Assembly: GCF_017948675.1 (NCBI RefSeq)
Contig: NZ_JAGFBU010000006.1
Span: 1-64,000 of the forward strand
Length of the DNA: 64,000 nt
Direction: 5' to 3'
DNA from: Flavobacterium flabelliforme
Lineage (GTDB): Bacteria > Bacteroidota > Bacteroidia > Flavobacteriales > Flavobacteriaceae
Shown here: piece after piece, positions 1 to 9,118 of the stretch
How positions within the stretch are numbered: position 1 is the first letter of the stretch
Layout of the letters: every line of letters starts with the position of its first letter
The notes under the pieces: generated by a model
What the model saw: the letters and a program-made list of their open reading frames with translations, nothing else
Databases searched by the model: none
What the model was told of the DNA's origin: nothing
Position numbers and translations under genes: made by a program

Positions 1-96
1 CTTGACGAGGACTTGAAGCGAATAGCCCGACCCATTCTAAAAAAGAGGCTATAACCGAACTCGGATATAGCCTCTTTTTTAGGATGGGAAACGCCA
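1..96 (-). repeat. Partial copy of dispersed repeat family A, with terminator
   Basis: On the minus strand this carries GGCGTTtccc, a hairpin, then GGGTCGGGCTATTCG followed by TTCAAGTCCTCG, and it runs off the window edge. The same landmarks recur at 44397-44497 and 55985-56122. The inner hairpin (39-53 pairing with 66-80, ending in a T tract on either strand) can act as the terminator of the permease gene that ends at 106. Confidence 0.7.
39..80 (-). terminator. Rho-independent terminator
   Basis: A 15-bp stem (AAAAAAGAGGCTATA pairing with its complement) around a 12-nt loop, with a run of T on the exit side. It lies 26 nt past the stop of the permease gene on the minus strand and is symmetrical enough to work in both directions. 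Confidence 0.75.
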
Positions 97-105
97 AAAG
101 GAAAA

Positions 106-1341
106 TCAATCGAAACGAATGGCTTTTACAGGCGAAATTTTAGTTATTATGTAAGAAGGGATTAGTAATACCAAGAAGCATACACCAATAGTTAAAAAGT
201 TTAGTGCTATTATATATCCCCAATTAAGATATACTGGCGCTTGATCAACATAATAGTTTTCAGGATTTAATTTAATTATTCCAAAATGCTGTTGAATCAA
301 TAAAAGTGAAATTCCAATCAAATTCCCCCAAAAAAGCCCTCTTATTATAAGATAAAAAGCATTGTACAAAAATATTTTTCTAACAGACCAATTATCTGCT
401 CCCAGTGCTTTTAATATCCCTATCATTTGGGTTCGCTCGAGTATTAACACCAATAGTGCAACTACCATATTAATGGTGGCCACTAAAATCATAACTACTA
501 AAATAACGATAATATTAAAGTCGAATAATTGAAGCCATTCGAATATATAACTGTATTTTTCGATAATCGTTTTTGTGTCTAATGTAGAGCCTGTTTGTTC
601 ATAAACTTGCTCGCCTTTTACTTTTATGTCATTAAAATTATCTAAAAAAACTTCGAATGCTCCAACTTCATCAGCGTTCCATTTATTTATACGTTGAAGA
701 TGTCTAATATCTCCAATTATATAAGTAGCATCGAATTCTTGAAACCCAGAATTAAAAATACCTGTAATTTTGAACCTTCTACTGATTGGAAGTTTGTTTT
801 GCTCTTCTTTTATAAAGAAGGTATTAAATGAATCACCAACTTTTAGATTTAATCTATTAGCAAGAAACTGTGATATTACAACTTCTTCATTGAGGTTTTT
901 AGAAAAATCAGGAATTCTACCAGAAACTAAGTATTCTTTTATATTATTCCAATTGTAATCTTTCCCTACTCCTTTAAGAACAATTCCTTCGAAAGCATTC
1001 TCAGTTCTAATAATTCCCGCTTTGGTAGCAATAGCTTGTATGTGATTTATCCCACTAACTGAATTAAATTTGGGATAAAAATCCTGTTTTTTAGAAATAG
1101 GAACAAGTGTAACTTCGGATAGATTATTATCATAATTTGAAATAATAATATGCCCATTGAAAGCAGAGATTTTCTCTCGAATTTTTTGTTGCAATCCGAT
1201 TCCAGTTGCTACTGAAATTATCATCATGATCATGCCAATTGCAATTGCTGAAATTGCAATTTTTATAATTGGCGCTGATATACTGCTTTTATAATCTTTG
1301 GCAGTAATAAGTCTTTTGGCTATAAAATATTCTAAATTCAA
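106..1341 (-). CDS. FtsX-like ABC transporter permease (LolC/LolE type)
   Basis: The 411-residue protein has one transmembrane segment near residues 24-47, a large extracytoplasmic MacB-like domain to about 270, then three more membrane segments (about 273-303, 322-350, 373-402). This is the layout of FtsX/MacB permeases and of LolC/LolE, which release lipoproteins from the inner membrane. No ATPase gene is adjacent, so it would need a partner encoded elsewhere. The start at 1341 is the first ATG of the frame and fits the family N terminus. The family is clear; the lipoprotein-sorting role is inferred from the fold and length. Confidence 0.85.
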   Translation of the reverse strand: MNLEYFIAKRLITAKDYKSSISAPIIKIAISAIAIGMIMMIISVATGIGLQQKIREKISAFNGHIIISNYDNNLSEVTLVPISKKQDFYPKFNSVSGINHIQAIATKAGIIRTENAFEGIVLKGVGKDYNWNNIKEYLVSGRIPDFSKNLNEEVVISQFLANRLNLKVGDSFNTFFIKEEQNKLPISRRFKITGIFNSGFQEFDATYIIGDIRHLQRINKWNADEVGAFEVFLDNFNDIKVKGEQVYEQTGSTLDTKTIIEKYSYIFEWLQLFDFNIIVILVVMILVATINMVVALLVLILERTQMIGILKALGADNWSVRKIFLYNAFYLIIRGLFWGNLIGISLLLIQQHFGIIKLNPENYYVDQAPVYLNWGYIIALNFLTIGVCFLVLLIPSYIITKISPVKAIRFD

Positions 1342-1469
1342 ATTGATACTATTTCTAATTATAATTGCTAATTTTTATTTATGGGTTTAATCAAAAATAC
1401 AGCTAAAACCCGGATTTGGCTATTTGCTGCCAAAAAAACCCATAAGAATAAAACTTAAAAAAAGATTCT

Positions 1470-1964
1470 TTATAAAGGTAATTTTTTTTTCATGTTTTCG
1501 ACTATATTAAAAGCGGCTGGACAGATAGCAACATTTTTCAAAGTAAGATCTGTGATTTGCTGAAATTTCTTTCTATCTGTATGTGGAAATTCACGACAGG
1601 CTTTCGGTCGTACGTCATAAATAAAGCAAGTATTGTCTTGATCTAAAAAATTACATGGTACACTTTGTAAAACATAATCTTGATCTTCATCAATTCTTAA
1701 ATATTGCTCAATAAACTGTTGTGGTTTTTGTTTTAAATACTTAGCAACGCGTTCGATATCTGCAGAGGTAAATAAGGGCCCAGTTGTTTTACAGCAGTTA
1801 GCACATTTTAAACAGTCTGTTTTTTTGAATTCAGTATCATGTAAATCTTTCATTACATAATCTAAATTTTTTGGTGTCTTTTTTTTGAGCTTATCAAAAT
1901 ACTTTTTGTTTTCGATATGCTTATCTTTGGCTTCTTTAGGAAGTTCGTTTAAAGTAGGTTTCAA
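1470..1964 (-). CDS. YkgJ-family cysteine-cluster protein
   Basis: A 164-residue soluble protein whose middle carries the cysteine pattern of the Zn/Fe-chelating YkgJ domain: Cys51, Cys54, Cys57 and Cys58 (CLKCANCC), Cys104, Cys113, Cys123 in RPKACREFP, and Cys148. The cysteines probably bind iron-sulfur or zinc. The first 45 residues are lysine-rich and lie outside the domain. It is divergent from the methyltransferase at 2022 with 57 bp between the starts, so the two share a promoter region. The biochemical role of the family is not settled. Confidence 0.85.
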   Translation of the reverse strand: MKPTLNELPKEAKDKHIENKKYFDKLKKKTPKNLDYVMKDLHDTEFKKTDCLKCANCCKTTGPLFTSADIERVAKYLKQKPQQFIEQYLRIDEDQDYVLQSVPCNFLDQDNTCFIYDVRPKACREFPHTDRKKFQQITDLTLKNVAICPAAFNIVENMKKKLPL

Positions 1965-2021
1965 TATAAAAGTTTAAATTTTCTACAAAAATAACACTTT
2001 TTAAATCAGGATAATAGATTA

Positions 2022-2759
2022 ATGAATTTTGAATTAAAAATAATGAAAGACCTTTTTGGCAAAGCCATACTTGATTATCAAACTAATAATTCTCCCGAGG
2101 ATTTAATTACTGAAACTACCATCTCTGAAGAAGATGAAATGTCTGTTGCATATTTATTTCGTTCTTATAAAGAAATGCCGTTTTTAGAACAAAAAGCGAT
2201 GCAACTTACTCATGGAAAAACATTAGATGTAGGATGTGGTGCAGGAAGTCACAGTTTGTATTTACAAAATGAAAAAAAACTCAATGTTCACTCGATTGAT
2301 ATTTCTCCAAATGCGATAAAAGCTTGTCAACTTAGAGGTGTAAAAAACGCACTGATTCAAAACGTTCTCGAAATAGACTCTTCCAATCCTGAAAATAAAT
2401 TTGACACTATATTATTATTAATGAATGGTACTGGTATATTTGGAAGCTTAAAAAATACATCTCAATATTTGCTTGGCCTAAAAAAATTATTAAAACCAAA
2501 TGGACAAATCCTGATTGACAGTTCTGATATCATTTACATGTTTGATGAGGATGAAGAAGGAGCTTTTGCGATTCCCGCAAATGGTTATTACGGAGAATTG
2601 GAATTTAGTGTAACTTATAAAGGCGAAAAAGAAGACACATTCCCTTGGCTATATTTAGATTATAATACGTTACAGAAGGCTGCATTTGCTAATGGATTGC
2701 AATGCGAAATGAAATTAGAGGGAGAACATTATGATTACTTAGCGAGATTATTCATTTAA
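2022..2759 (+). CDS. Class I SAM-dependent methyltransferase
   Basis: A 245-residue Rossmann-fold methyltransferase. Motif I is LDVGCGAGSHS (residues about 68-78), followed by an acidic residue ending strand beta-2 (SIDIS, near 97) and a motif resembling LLLMNG. The C-terminal part carries an acidic segment and an aromatic-rich end. An in-frame ATG at 2043 (MKDLFG) is an equally good or better start; the A-rich stretch before it resembles a Bacteroidota ribosome-binding region. The substrate cannot be read from the sequence. Confidence 0.85.
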   Translation: MNFELKIMKDLFGKAILDYQTNNSPEDLITETTISEEDEMSVAYLFRSYKEMPFLEQKAMQLTHGKTLDVGCGAGSHSLYLQNEKKLNVHSIDISPNAIKACQLRGVKNALIQNVLEIDSSNPENKFDTILLLMNGTGIFGSLKNTSQYLLGLKKLLKPNGQILIDSSDIIYMFDEDEEGAFAIPANGYYGELEFSVTYKGEKEDTFPWLYLDYNTLQKAAFANGLQCEMKLEGEHYDYLARLFI

Positions 2760-2855
2760 TAAAAAAAATAAAATATTTTAATATCTTTAAATACCAAACT
2801 TAAAACATACAGCTTGTATGTTTGTATAACCTAAAAAATGTATGTAATTTAAAAT

Positions 2856-2888
2856 AAAAAAGCCCAAATCTTAGATTTGGGCTTTTTT
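2856..2888. terminator. Bidirectional terminator between convergent genes
   Basis: The stem AAAAAGCCCAAATC/GATTTGGGCTTTTT with a 3-nt loop has A and T runs on both sides. It sits between the methyltransferase (plus) and the DUF2059 gene (minus), so it can stop both transcripts. Confidence 0.85.
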
Positions 2889-2903
2889 ATTTTAAATTAT
2901 AAA

Positions 2904-3305
2904 TTATTGCATATATTTCATCATTATGGTTTGTAAATCTCCACCCCATTCTTGACCAGCAGCTGTTGATTTTTTATATATTACACCAGATGAACTAGAA
3001 ATTTTCTTTCCTAAAGGTGACTGATAAAATTTCAACATTTCTTTAACCTCCTCTTGTGTATAGGTCTCCATGTAAATTTTAGCAAGTTTTTCATACAATG
3101 AGGGCAAGCTAGCATCAAATTCTTTTGAAAATTCCTCTTTTTTTAATTCTGGAATATTTTGCATTATTTGTTCCTTTGCCATCTGCATTGGACCGGCTGC
3201 ACCAGACATTTGTATGACTTTTAACGCTTCTGCTTTAAAAGAATCTTGAGCCGAAACTATATTTACTACTAAAACTAATACGGATGTTATAAATATTTTT
3301 TTCAT
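2904..3305 (-). CDS. Secreted DUF2059-domain protein
   Basis: A 133-residue protein with a signal peptide (Lys-Lys, then a hydrophobic run to SAQD near residue 20). The mature part shows the DUF2059 core: a helical region and the YTQEEVKEMLKFYQSPLGKK segment, a hallmark of this periplasmic family. The function of the family is unknown. The gene ends at the bidirectional terminator and follows queE on the same strand, 34 bp downstream of it. Confidence 0.85.
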   Translation of the reverse strand: MKKIFITSVLVLVVNIVSAQDSFKAEALKVIQMSGAAGPMQMAKEQIMQNIPELKKEEFSKEFDASLPSLYEKLAKIYMETYTQEEVKEMLKFYQSPLGKKISSSSGVIYKKSTAAGQEWGGDLQTIMMKYMQ

Positions 3306-3339
3306 ATTGTGTGTTTTTTCACACCAAATATAAACTTTT

Positions 3340-3972
3340 TTATGGAATATTTAAATATTTATGTGTTTGTAATGATACGCGCCATTTAGGATTTTTCATT
3401 ACATAGTCAACAATTAACGGTGTCATTTTATCATTTTTGCTCCACTCGGGTTGCAGAAATAAAATAGCGTTTGAATTAACCTTTTCAGCTTGTTCTTCTG
3501 CAAAAATAAAATCATGTTTGTTATGAATAATGACTTTTAATTCATTTGCATTATCATATACCGTTTCTGTAGGTAATTTATTTTTTTTGGGCGAAAGACA
3601 AATCCAGTCCCAAGTGCCAGACAAAGGATAAGCACCAGATGTTTCTATATGAACTTTTAAATCTTGCTCTTTCAGTTTTTGCGTTAGCAAAGTCATATCC
3701 CACATTAATGGTTCACCTCCAGTTACTACAACAGTTTTAGAATACTTACTAGCATTAGAAACTATTAGATCAATACTTGTAGGCGGATGCAATTCTGCAT
3801 TCCAACTTTCTTTAACATCACACCAGTGACAACCAACATCACAACCACCTATCCTAATAAAATATGCTGCAGTCCCTGTATGAAATCCTTCCCCTTGAAT
3901 TGTGTAAAACTCCTCCATCAAGGGCAACATCATTCCTTTATTTACTTCTAATTGTACTTCTTTTGATAACAT
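3340..3972 (-). CDS. queE: 7-carboxy-7-deazaguanine synthase QueE
   Basis: A radical SAM enzyme of the queuosine pathway that contracts 6-carboxy-tetrahydropterin to 7-carboxy-7-deazaguanine. The N-terminal FYTIQGEG motif is typical of QueE. The iron-sulfur cysteines are Cys44, Cys48 and Cys51 (C-x3-C-x2-C), and the GGEP motif is at about 85-88. At 210 residues it matches the family length. The last queuosine steps are represented in this window by queA at 25.7 kb, which is not linked to it. Confidence 0.93.
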   Translation of the reverse strand: MLSKEVQLEVNKGMMLPLMEEFYTIQGEGFHTGTAAYFIRIGGCDVGCHWCDVKESWNAELHPPTSIDLIVSNASKYSKTVVVTGGEPLMWDMTLLTQKLKEQDLKVHIETSGAYPLSGTWDWICLSPKKNKLPTETVYDNANELKVIIHNKHDFIFAEEQAEKVNSNAILFLQPEWSKNDKMTPLIVDYVMKNPKWRVSLQTHKYLNIP

Positions 3973-4137
3973 TTACTTAATTTAAAACGCAAAGATAGTT
4001 AATTTGAGAAGGAGTCAATTTGAAAACAAGTAGTAATGTACCAAAATTTAACAGTACCAAAAATGTTGTTTATAAAATTATAATAGAAGCCTTATAAAAA
4101 AACACAGATCTAATTTTTAAAAAAATAAACATAAAAA

Positions 4138-4166
4138 AACCGATGGCTAAATTACCATCGGTTTAA
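4138..4166 (-). terminator. Terminator of the exb-tonB-TPR operon
   Basis: The stem AAACCGATGG/CCATCGGTTT with an 8-nt loop is followed on the minus strand by a run of T. It lies about 25 nt after the TPR gene stop, so it closes the operon that begins with exbB. Confidence 0.85.
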
Positions 4167-4188
4167 AATTAAACAGATTAATCGTTTA

Positions 4189-5868
4189 CTATTTTAATAT
4201 TTTTATAGACTCTGTAGCATAACTATTAGTAGGATCTATTGCAAGCGTTTTCTTAAAATATTCAATCGCTTTTGGTTTATCAGTGTTAGCAAAACTAGCT
4301 GCCATATTGTTGTAGCATTCAATAATTTTAGTTTTAACAGCTGGCTTAGCTAACTCATCTGGACCTAATTCAGTAGTTTTAGCAACATAATCTTCATAAT
4401 TCTTCACCATGACATCATCTTTATCAAGCAATCTATTTGTTCTTGCTCTATAAAGATAAGCTTCTAGGTAAGTTGGAGAAGCTACTAATACTTTTTCAAA
4501 AGCTGCGTCGGCTTTTTGTAAAGCAACAGTATCAACTTTTACATCTTTACCTTTATTAATATTAGCATAATAGTTAGCTAAACCATAATAAACGTTGTCA
4601 TCAAGGAAACTTGCAGATTCTTTAGTATTAGCACCAAATTCAAAAATAGCTGCAGCTTCATTGTAAAGCTTTTGTGTAAACAATTTTTTACCAACTTCAG
4701 TTAAGTCCTGAACAGCCAAAGGTTCCATTTCAATAGCTTTTTTGACATCTACTAAACCAGCTTGAAATGCTGCTGGATCTATAGCTGTACCATCAGCACT
4801 TGTTCCTTTTTTTATCTTAGTCAACCCTAAATATAAATAATCTAATGCAATTGGTTTATTACCTGGAGCATTAATAAAATTTTCTAATGATTTGATAGCT
4901 ACATCTACGTTTCCATTTTTATAAGCAGCATATCCTAAATAACGATAAATTCTAGGATTAACTTTATCCAATTCACTCATCTTGTTAGCTTCGGCTTCAA
5001 GAGCAACATAATCTTCAACTAATATTAAGAAATCCGCACGACGCATTCTAGAGTGAATAGAATAATCCGTTAATGACATGTATTTATCATAATATCCTAT
5101 AGCCGTTTTATAATTCGCTGCTGCTTGAGAAGGTTTATTACGAGCAATTTTATAATAAGTTTCTGCTAACTCTCTATAAACTGGTCCGTAATTAGGATTG
5201 ATAGCAATTACTTCATTGTATGCTTTAAGTGCTTCATCATAAGATTTAGCTCCTTTTAATAAAACACCCAATTGCATTTTAGCTCTCAATAAAGAATTAT
5301 CAGCTTGAAAAGCACTTCTATATGCTACGTAGGCTTCATTTTGTTTTCCATCACCATAATATGCATCACCTAATGCCAATTGTAATTGTGCATCTTGTGC
5401 ATTAACAGCAACTGCTTTATTTAAAATAGTTAAAGCATTTTTATAATCAGGCTTATCTGCATTCATATAAGCTCTTGCTATATAAATATATTCCTGAATA
5501 TCTTTCTTTTTAACATCTTTAGTTGCTAAAGCAAATTTAGCTTGAGCGGCAGAAACATCATTTTTGTCTAAATCTATTTGACCTAAACCAATATTATTAA
5601 GTTTACCGTTATCAGATGCGCTTAATCCCTTTTCAAAAAATATTTTAGCAGAATCTTGAACGTTCTGATTTAGATAAATAGTACCTAAAGTAAAGTAAGC
5701 ATTACCATTAGAAGGTTTATCTTTTATAATAGATTTTAATATAGATTTAGCACTTTCAAATTGCTCTGCATCAACAGCTTTCTTGGCTTGATTGATATCT
5801 TGTGCTTGAACTGAATAAGTTGAAGCTAATATGGCAACACTAAACGTTGCAAATTTATTTATGCTCAT
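4189..5868 (-). CDS. Periplasmic tetratricopeptide-repeat protein
   Basis: About 559 residues: an N-terminal signal peptide ending near VQAQD, then repeated TPR helix pairs (for example AYFTLGTIYLNQ, ALGDAYYGDGKQNEAY, AYNEVIAINPNYGPVY) to the C terminus. It is probably a periplasmic scaffold. I chose the ATG at 5868 because it follows an A-rich leader and avoids overlap; an in-frame ATG at 5892 would overlap the upstream gene by 14 bp. It is the last gene of the exb/tonB operon, so it may assist TonB-dependent uptake, but this is inference. Confidence 0.85.
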   Translation of the reverse strand: MSINKFATFSVAILASTYSVQAQDINQAKKAVDAEQFESAKSILKSIIKDKPSNGNAYFTLGTIYLNQNVQDSAKIFFEKGLSASDNGKLNNIGLGQIDLDKNDVSAAQAKFALATKDVKKKDIQEYIYIARAYMNADKPDYKNALTILNKAVAVNAQDAQLQLALGDAYYGDGKQNEAYVAYRSAFQADNSLLRAKMQLGVLLKGAKSYDEALKAYNEVIAINPNYGPVYRELAETYYKIARNKPSQAAANYKTAIGYYDKYMSLTDYSIHSRMRRADFLILVEDYVALEAEANKMSELDKVNPRIYRYLGYAAYKNGNVDVAIKSLENFINAPGNKPIALDYLYLGLTKIKKGTSADGTAIDPAAFQAGLVDVKKAIEMEPLAVQDLTEVGKKLFTQKLYNEAAAIFEFGANTKESASFLDDNVYYGLANYYANINKGKDVKVDTVALQKADAAFEKVLVASPTYLEAYLYRARTNRLLDKDDVMVKNYEDYVAKTTELGPDELAKPAVKTKIIECYNNMAASFANTDKPKAIEYFKKTLAIDPTNSYATESIKILK

Positions 5869-5878
5869 TGTAGTTAAT

Positions 5879-6790
5879 TTAATTTTCATCATTTTGGCTT
5901 TTAGTTATTATAAAGTTCCTCGTAGGAATTCTTATGGGTAGCAACCCTGATTTTAAAATTATTCTTTGTCCAATGTCTCCACCAACAAATGAGGCAAATC
6001 CCATTCCTAATCCAGAATATCCTTGACAATTTATAATATACAAATCACGTGCCAAAGGATACTTTTTTTCTGCTATATCGTTTTGGGTTGGTAAATAAGA
6101 TTGACTTCCTTTAAGATCTTTAACCCTCAAAGTATTTACATTATCAATATATTTTTTCATTGATGGCTTAGGTTGTGAAAGCCAATTTACGCCAATTACT
6201 CCAATAATACCATCATTTTCTGAAACATACTTTATCACTTCATCGTTTGTCTTGAAAGAAAAAACTCCTTTCTCCGGAACAGATTTAATACCAGCGATTT
6301 CATTAATATATCTGACTGTACTAGAATTCAAATTATCAAAAACCAGACCCTTAATAGATGGTGTAGCCTTACCTTGCATAAAACTTATTACATCTTTTAA
6401 TTCTACAATTGAATCCTTAGTATTCTTGTTAGAAATAAAAGCAATAGCATCGGTAGCAAAAGGAGTTACTTTTGGATTGATATTGCGCTGTTTAAAAACC
6501 TTAAGCTCTTCACTGGTCAAATCTCTTGATAAAATAGCAATACTCCCTTTTTGTTTAAACAATGAATTAACAGTTTCTGACTCCGATTTTGATACAAGTT
6601 TAATTTTCGCATCATAATTACTCTCAAAAACTGCTACTTGATCTTCAATAATAGGAGTTAACGTTTCATCAACATAAATTATTGCAGAACCTTTTAAAAT
6701 TGTTTCTTGGTTCTTCGAACTGTCTTTTTGATTGCATCCTAACACAACTAAAAAAACTATAAAACATAAAAGCTTACTAATATTTCTCAT
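5879..6790 (-). CDS. PstS-like substrate-binding lipoprotein
   Basis: A 303-residue periplasmic binding protein of the PstS/PBP-like family. It has a lipoprotein signal (VVLGC, acylated Cys near residue 19) and a two-lobed fold with the TLTPIIEDQVAVFESNY start and the GVIGVNWLSQP and YIINCQGYSGLG segments seen in phosphate-binding-like proteins. No Pst permease or ATPase gene is adjacent; it sits between a small membrane protein and the TPR gene in a TonB operon. Its ligand is therefore uncertain, and it may have a role in TonB-dependent transport instead of ABC transport. Confidence 0.8.
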   Translation of the reverse strand: MRNISKLLCFIVFLVVLGCNQKDSSKNQETILKGSAIIYVDETLTPIIEDQVAVFESNYDAKIKLVSKSESETVNSLFKQKGSIAILSRDLTSEELKVFKQRNINPKVTPFATDAIAFISNKNTKDSIVELKDVISFMQGKATPSIKGLVFDNLNSSTVRYINEIAGIKSVPEKGVFSFKTNDEVIKYVSENDGIIGVIGVNWLSQPKPSMKKYIDNVNTLRVKDLKGSQSYLPTQNDIAEKKYPLARDLYIINCQGYSGLGMGFASFVGGDIGQRIILKSGLLPIRIPTRNFIITKSQNDEN

Positions 6791-6793
6791 TAA

Positions 6794-7024
6794 CTAGTCT
6801 TTATTATCATTAATTATACGAAAAAATCTAAAGGAAGCATATGCAATAAGTATAATTCCAAATGCAATCCTAGCAGTAAGATTCATTGCTAAAGGAAAAT
6901 TATTCATAAATATAACAAATAGACCTAAAACAAAATAAACCAAAAAAAACAAAATTCCTAAAACAAGAAGAAATCGCTCTTTAAGCGATTTCTTCTTAAT
7001 ATTATTAAATATGTTATCTAACAT
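6794..7024 (-). CDS. Small two-helix membrane protein
   Basis: The 76-residue product has a charged N terminus (NIKKKSLKERF) and two hydrophobic helices at about 17-40 and 45-66, ending in a charged tail. Its start shares a base with the tonB stop at 7024, and the PstS-like gene follows 3 bp later, so it is a tightly coupled operon member. I do not recognise a functional family. Confidence 0.75.
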   Translation of the reverse strand: MLDNIFNNIKKKSLKERFLLVLGILFFLVYFVLGLFVIFMNNFPLAMNLTARIAFGIILIAYASFRFFRIINDNKD

Positions 7025-7821
7025 TATTGTGCAGATTGTATAGTAATAGGTAATGAATAAAGTACTCTTACTTTTTTACCGTTTTGCTCTCCAGGAGTCC
7101 ATTTAGGACATTTCTTTAAAACACGGATAGCTTCTTTTCCTGTACCATAACCAATATCTCTAATTACTTTGATATCTGTTAATGAACCATCTTTCTCAAC
7201 TACAAAAGTTACATATACTTTTCCTTTCAAACCTTCTTCTTCTGGAGTTTGATAGTTATTACCAACAAATTTGTAGAACTTATCAATACCACCTGGGAAA
7301 TCAGGTTTAACCTCAATACCTGCTGTATTATAGATTGAATTATCTACTTCCTCAACAACGGCTGCAGTTCCAGTACCAACTGGTTCTACTGTTAAGATAG
7401 CATCAGGATCTCCTTTAATAGTTTCAGCTCCTAATTTTTTTTCTTTTAATTCAACCGTCTTAGGTGGTTCTTCTGTTACTTCGTCTGCTTTTGCTACTAT
7501 TGGCTTAACAAATTTTACTTGGTCAACCTTAGGTGGCGGTGGCGGTGGCGGAGGAACATTTTCTTTTATTATCTCTTTCTTAGGCGGCAACTTAATACTA
7601 ACAATTTTAGTATCTAGAGTAACATCTTTATCAGCTGAATTAGGCAACCAACTTAAAATAAGCGGTAAGCTAACCAATATGATAAAAACAATTGCACCAA
7701 AGATAAGCGCTCTAACGGCAGTCTTGTTATTTGATTTCCTTAGTTCGTAAGCGCCATAAGCTTTATTACGACCTTCGAAAACAATATCAAGCCATTGGTT
7801 TGTGAATATATCTAATTTCAT
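7024..7821 (-). CDS. tonB: TonB-family energy transducer
   Basis: The 265-residue protein has one membrane anchor at about 37-58, a periplasmic linker with eight consecutive prolines (90-97), and a C-terminal TonB domain (about 170-262) carrying the PEEEGLKGKVYVTFVVEKDG strand pattern. TonB passes energy from the ExbB-ExbD motor to outer-membrane receptors. The first 30 residues contain the NKAYGAYELRK segment common in Bacteroidota TonB proteins. It follows the two exbD genes as expected. Confidence 0.92.
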   Translation of the reverse strand: MKLDIFTNQWLDIVFEGRNKAYGAYELRKSNNKTAVRALIFGAIVFIILVSLPLILSWLPNSADKDVTLDTKIVSIKLPPKKEIIKENVPPPPPPPPKVDQVKFVKPIVAKADEVTEEPPKTVELKEKKLGAETIKGDPDAILTVEPVGTGTAAVVEEVDNSIYNTAGIEVKPDFPGGIDKFYKFVGNNYQTPEEEGLKGKVYVTFVVEKDGSLTDIKVIRDIGYGTGKEAIRVLKKCPKWTPGEQNGKKVRVLYSLPITIQSAQ

Positions 7822-7859
7822 TTTTCTTGATTATTAGGTTATAGAGTAATAAGCAAATC

Positions 7860-8411
7860 TTATTTATTACCTTCTAACAATTTTAATTCCTCTGGTGAAA
7901 AATCATTAACAATTGCGTTTGAAGGTACTCCAACAATTGCCATCTCATCTAATATATCTACTAAATTACGATAATTTGATTTTTTACTTGGTTTAATAAT
8001 TACAATTAAACCTTTGTCTTTGTTCCCGGTATATTGTACTACTGACTCTTTTCTTTTCAATAATATTTCACGAATACCATCTTTACCATAAGATACATCT
8101 GTTGGACCAGCAATTGGAGTTGCAAGAAGACCCATGTAATATACCAATTTATTATTTTCGCCTAACAAAACTGTTAACGTACGATTCTCATCAACTTTGA
8201 TTGGCTTTTCTTTAGTTTTGTCGTCTTCTTTGTCAGGCAAACCCAAAGGCATCGATTGTGGTTTTGACAACGTGGTAGTAAGCATAAAGAAAGTAATCAA
8301 CAAGAAAGCTAAATCAACCATTGCAGTTAAATCTACTTTAGAGTTTGACTTTTTACTTCTTACTTTTCCACCTTTTTTGCCTCCACCGTCGCCAGTATTT
8401 AATTCAGCCAT
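7860..8411 (-). CDS. exbD: ExbD-type biopolymer transporter (second copy)
   Basis: A 183-residue ExbD/TolR protein: a basic N terminus, one membrane helix at about 28-48 with the channel aspartate in DLTAMVDLAFLL, then a periplasmic domain. It forms the proton-driven motor with ExbB. It lies between the other exbD and tonB. Its periplasmic part differs from the paralogue upstream, which suggests non-identical roles of the two subunits. Confidence 0.92.
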   Translation of the reverse strand: MAELNTGDGGGKKGGKVRSKKSNSKVDLTAMVDLAFLLITFFMLTTTLSKPQSMPLGLPDKEDDKTKEKPIKVDENRTLTVLLGENNKLVYYMGLLATPIAGPTDVSYGKDGIREILLKRKESVVQYTGNKDKGLIVIIKPSKKSNYRNLVDILDEMAIVGVPSNAIVNDFSPEELKLLEGNK

Positions 8412-8433
8412 TTTAGTGTATTTTTTTTAGTTT

Positions 8434-9042
8434 TTAGTTTTTTGCTCTTAAACCAGTAACTAGATTGAAGCTATTGATTTTTTGATCTTGTAAAATATCC
8501 ATTACGCTTTTTATTGCAGGATATTGCTCTTTAGCATCTCCTTTAATAGCAATTTGTAATTCTTTATTATTTACTTTGATATTTGCAATACGAGAATTAT
8601 AAACCCATTCTTTTAATTGATTATCAAGAGAATCTTTAGGTATACCTGGCTGTAAACCTGGTTTACTTCTATCAGCAGTTTTCATACCGATTAGTTGCTT
8701 AAGACTTGTGATTGGAACCCCAATATCTTCCATCAAAGCAAACTTTTGAGATTCTTCAGGAGTAAATTCAACACCGTATTTTTGTCCCATCAAATCAAGA
8801 GCCATTTTTCTAACTTCTCTTCCTTTAAGATCGTAGAAAATCTTTCCTTTTCCAACGGTAATGGTAGCTAAATTATCTTCTGGCAACTTTGACTGAACTG
8901 TTGACGCAGGAGTATCAACTGGCAATGCTTCAGGTATCTTTGCTGTTGCTGTCATTACAAAGAACGACAACAAAAGAAAAGCCACATCACACATAGCAGT
9001 CATATCAGTAGACCCTGCTTTCTTTTTCATTTTTATAGCCAT
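8434..9042 (-). CDS. exbD: ExbD-type biopolymer transporter (first copy)
   Basis: A 202-residue ExbD family protein with a short basic start (MAIKMKKKAG), a membrane helix at about 13-35 containing the conserved aspartate of MTAMCDVAFLLLSFF, and a longer periplasmic domain than usual. It directly follows exbB. Two ExbD paralogues after one ExbB is a common Bacteroidota arrangement. Confidence 0.92.
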   Translation of the reverse strand: MAIKMKKKAGSTDMTAMCDVAFLLLSFFVMTATAKIPEALPVDTPASTVQSKLPEDNLATITVGKGKIFYDLKGREVRKMALDLMGQKYGVEFTPEESQKFALMEDIGVPITSLKQLIGMKTADRSKPGLQPGIPKDSLDNQLKEWVYNSRIANIKVNNKELQIAIKGDAKEQYPAIKSVMDILQDQKINSFNLVTGLRAKN

Positions 9043-9118
9043 TAATATATTTTTTAATATTTACAAAAAAGTAGTGTTAGTTATCTAACTACTACTTTTT
9101 TGCAAATTAAATTATTAA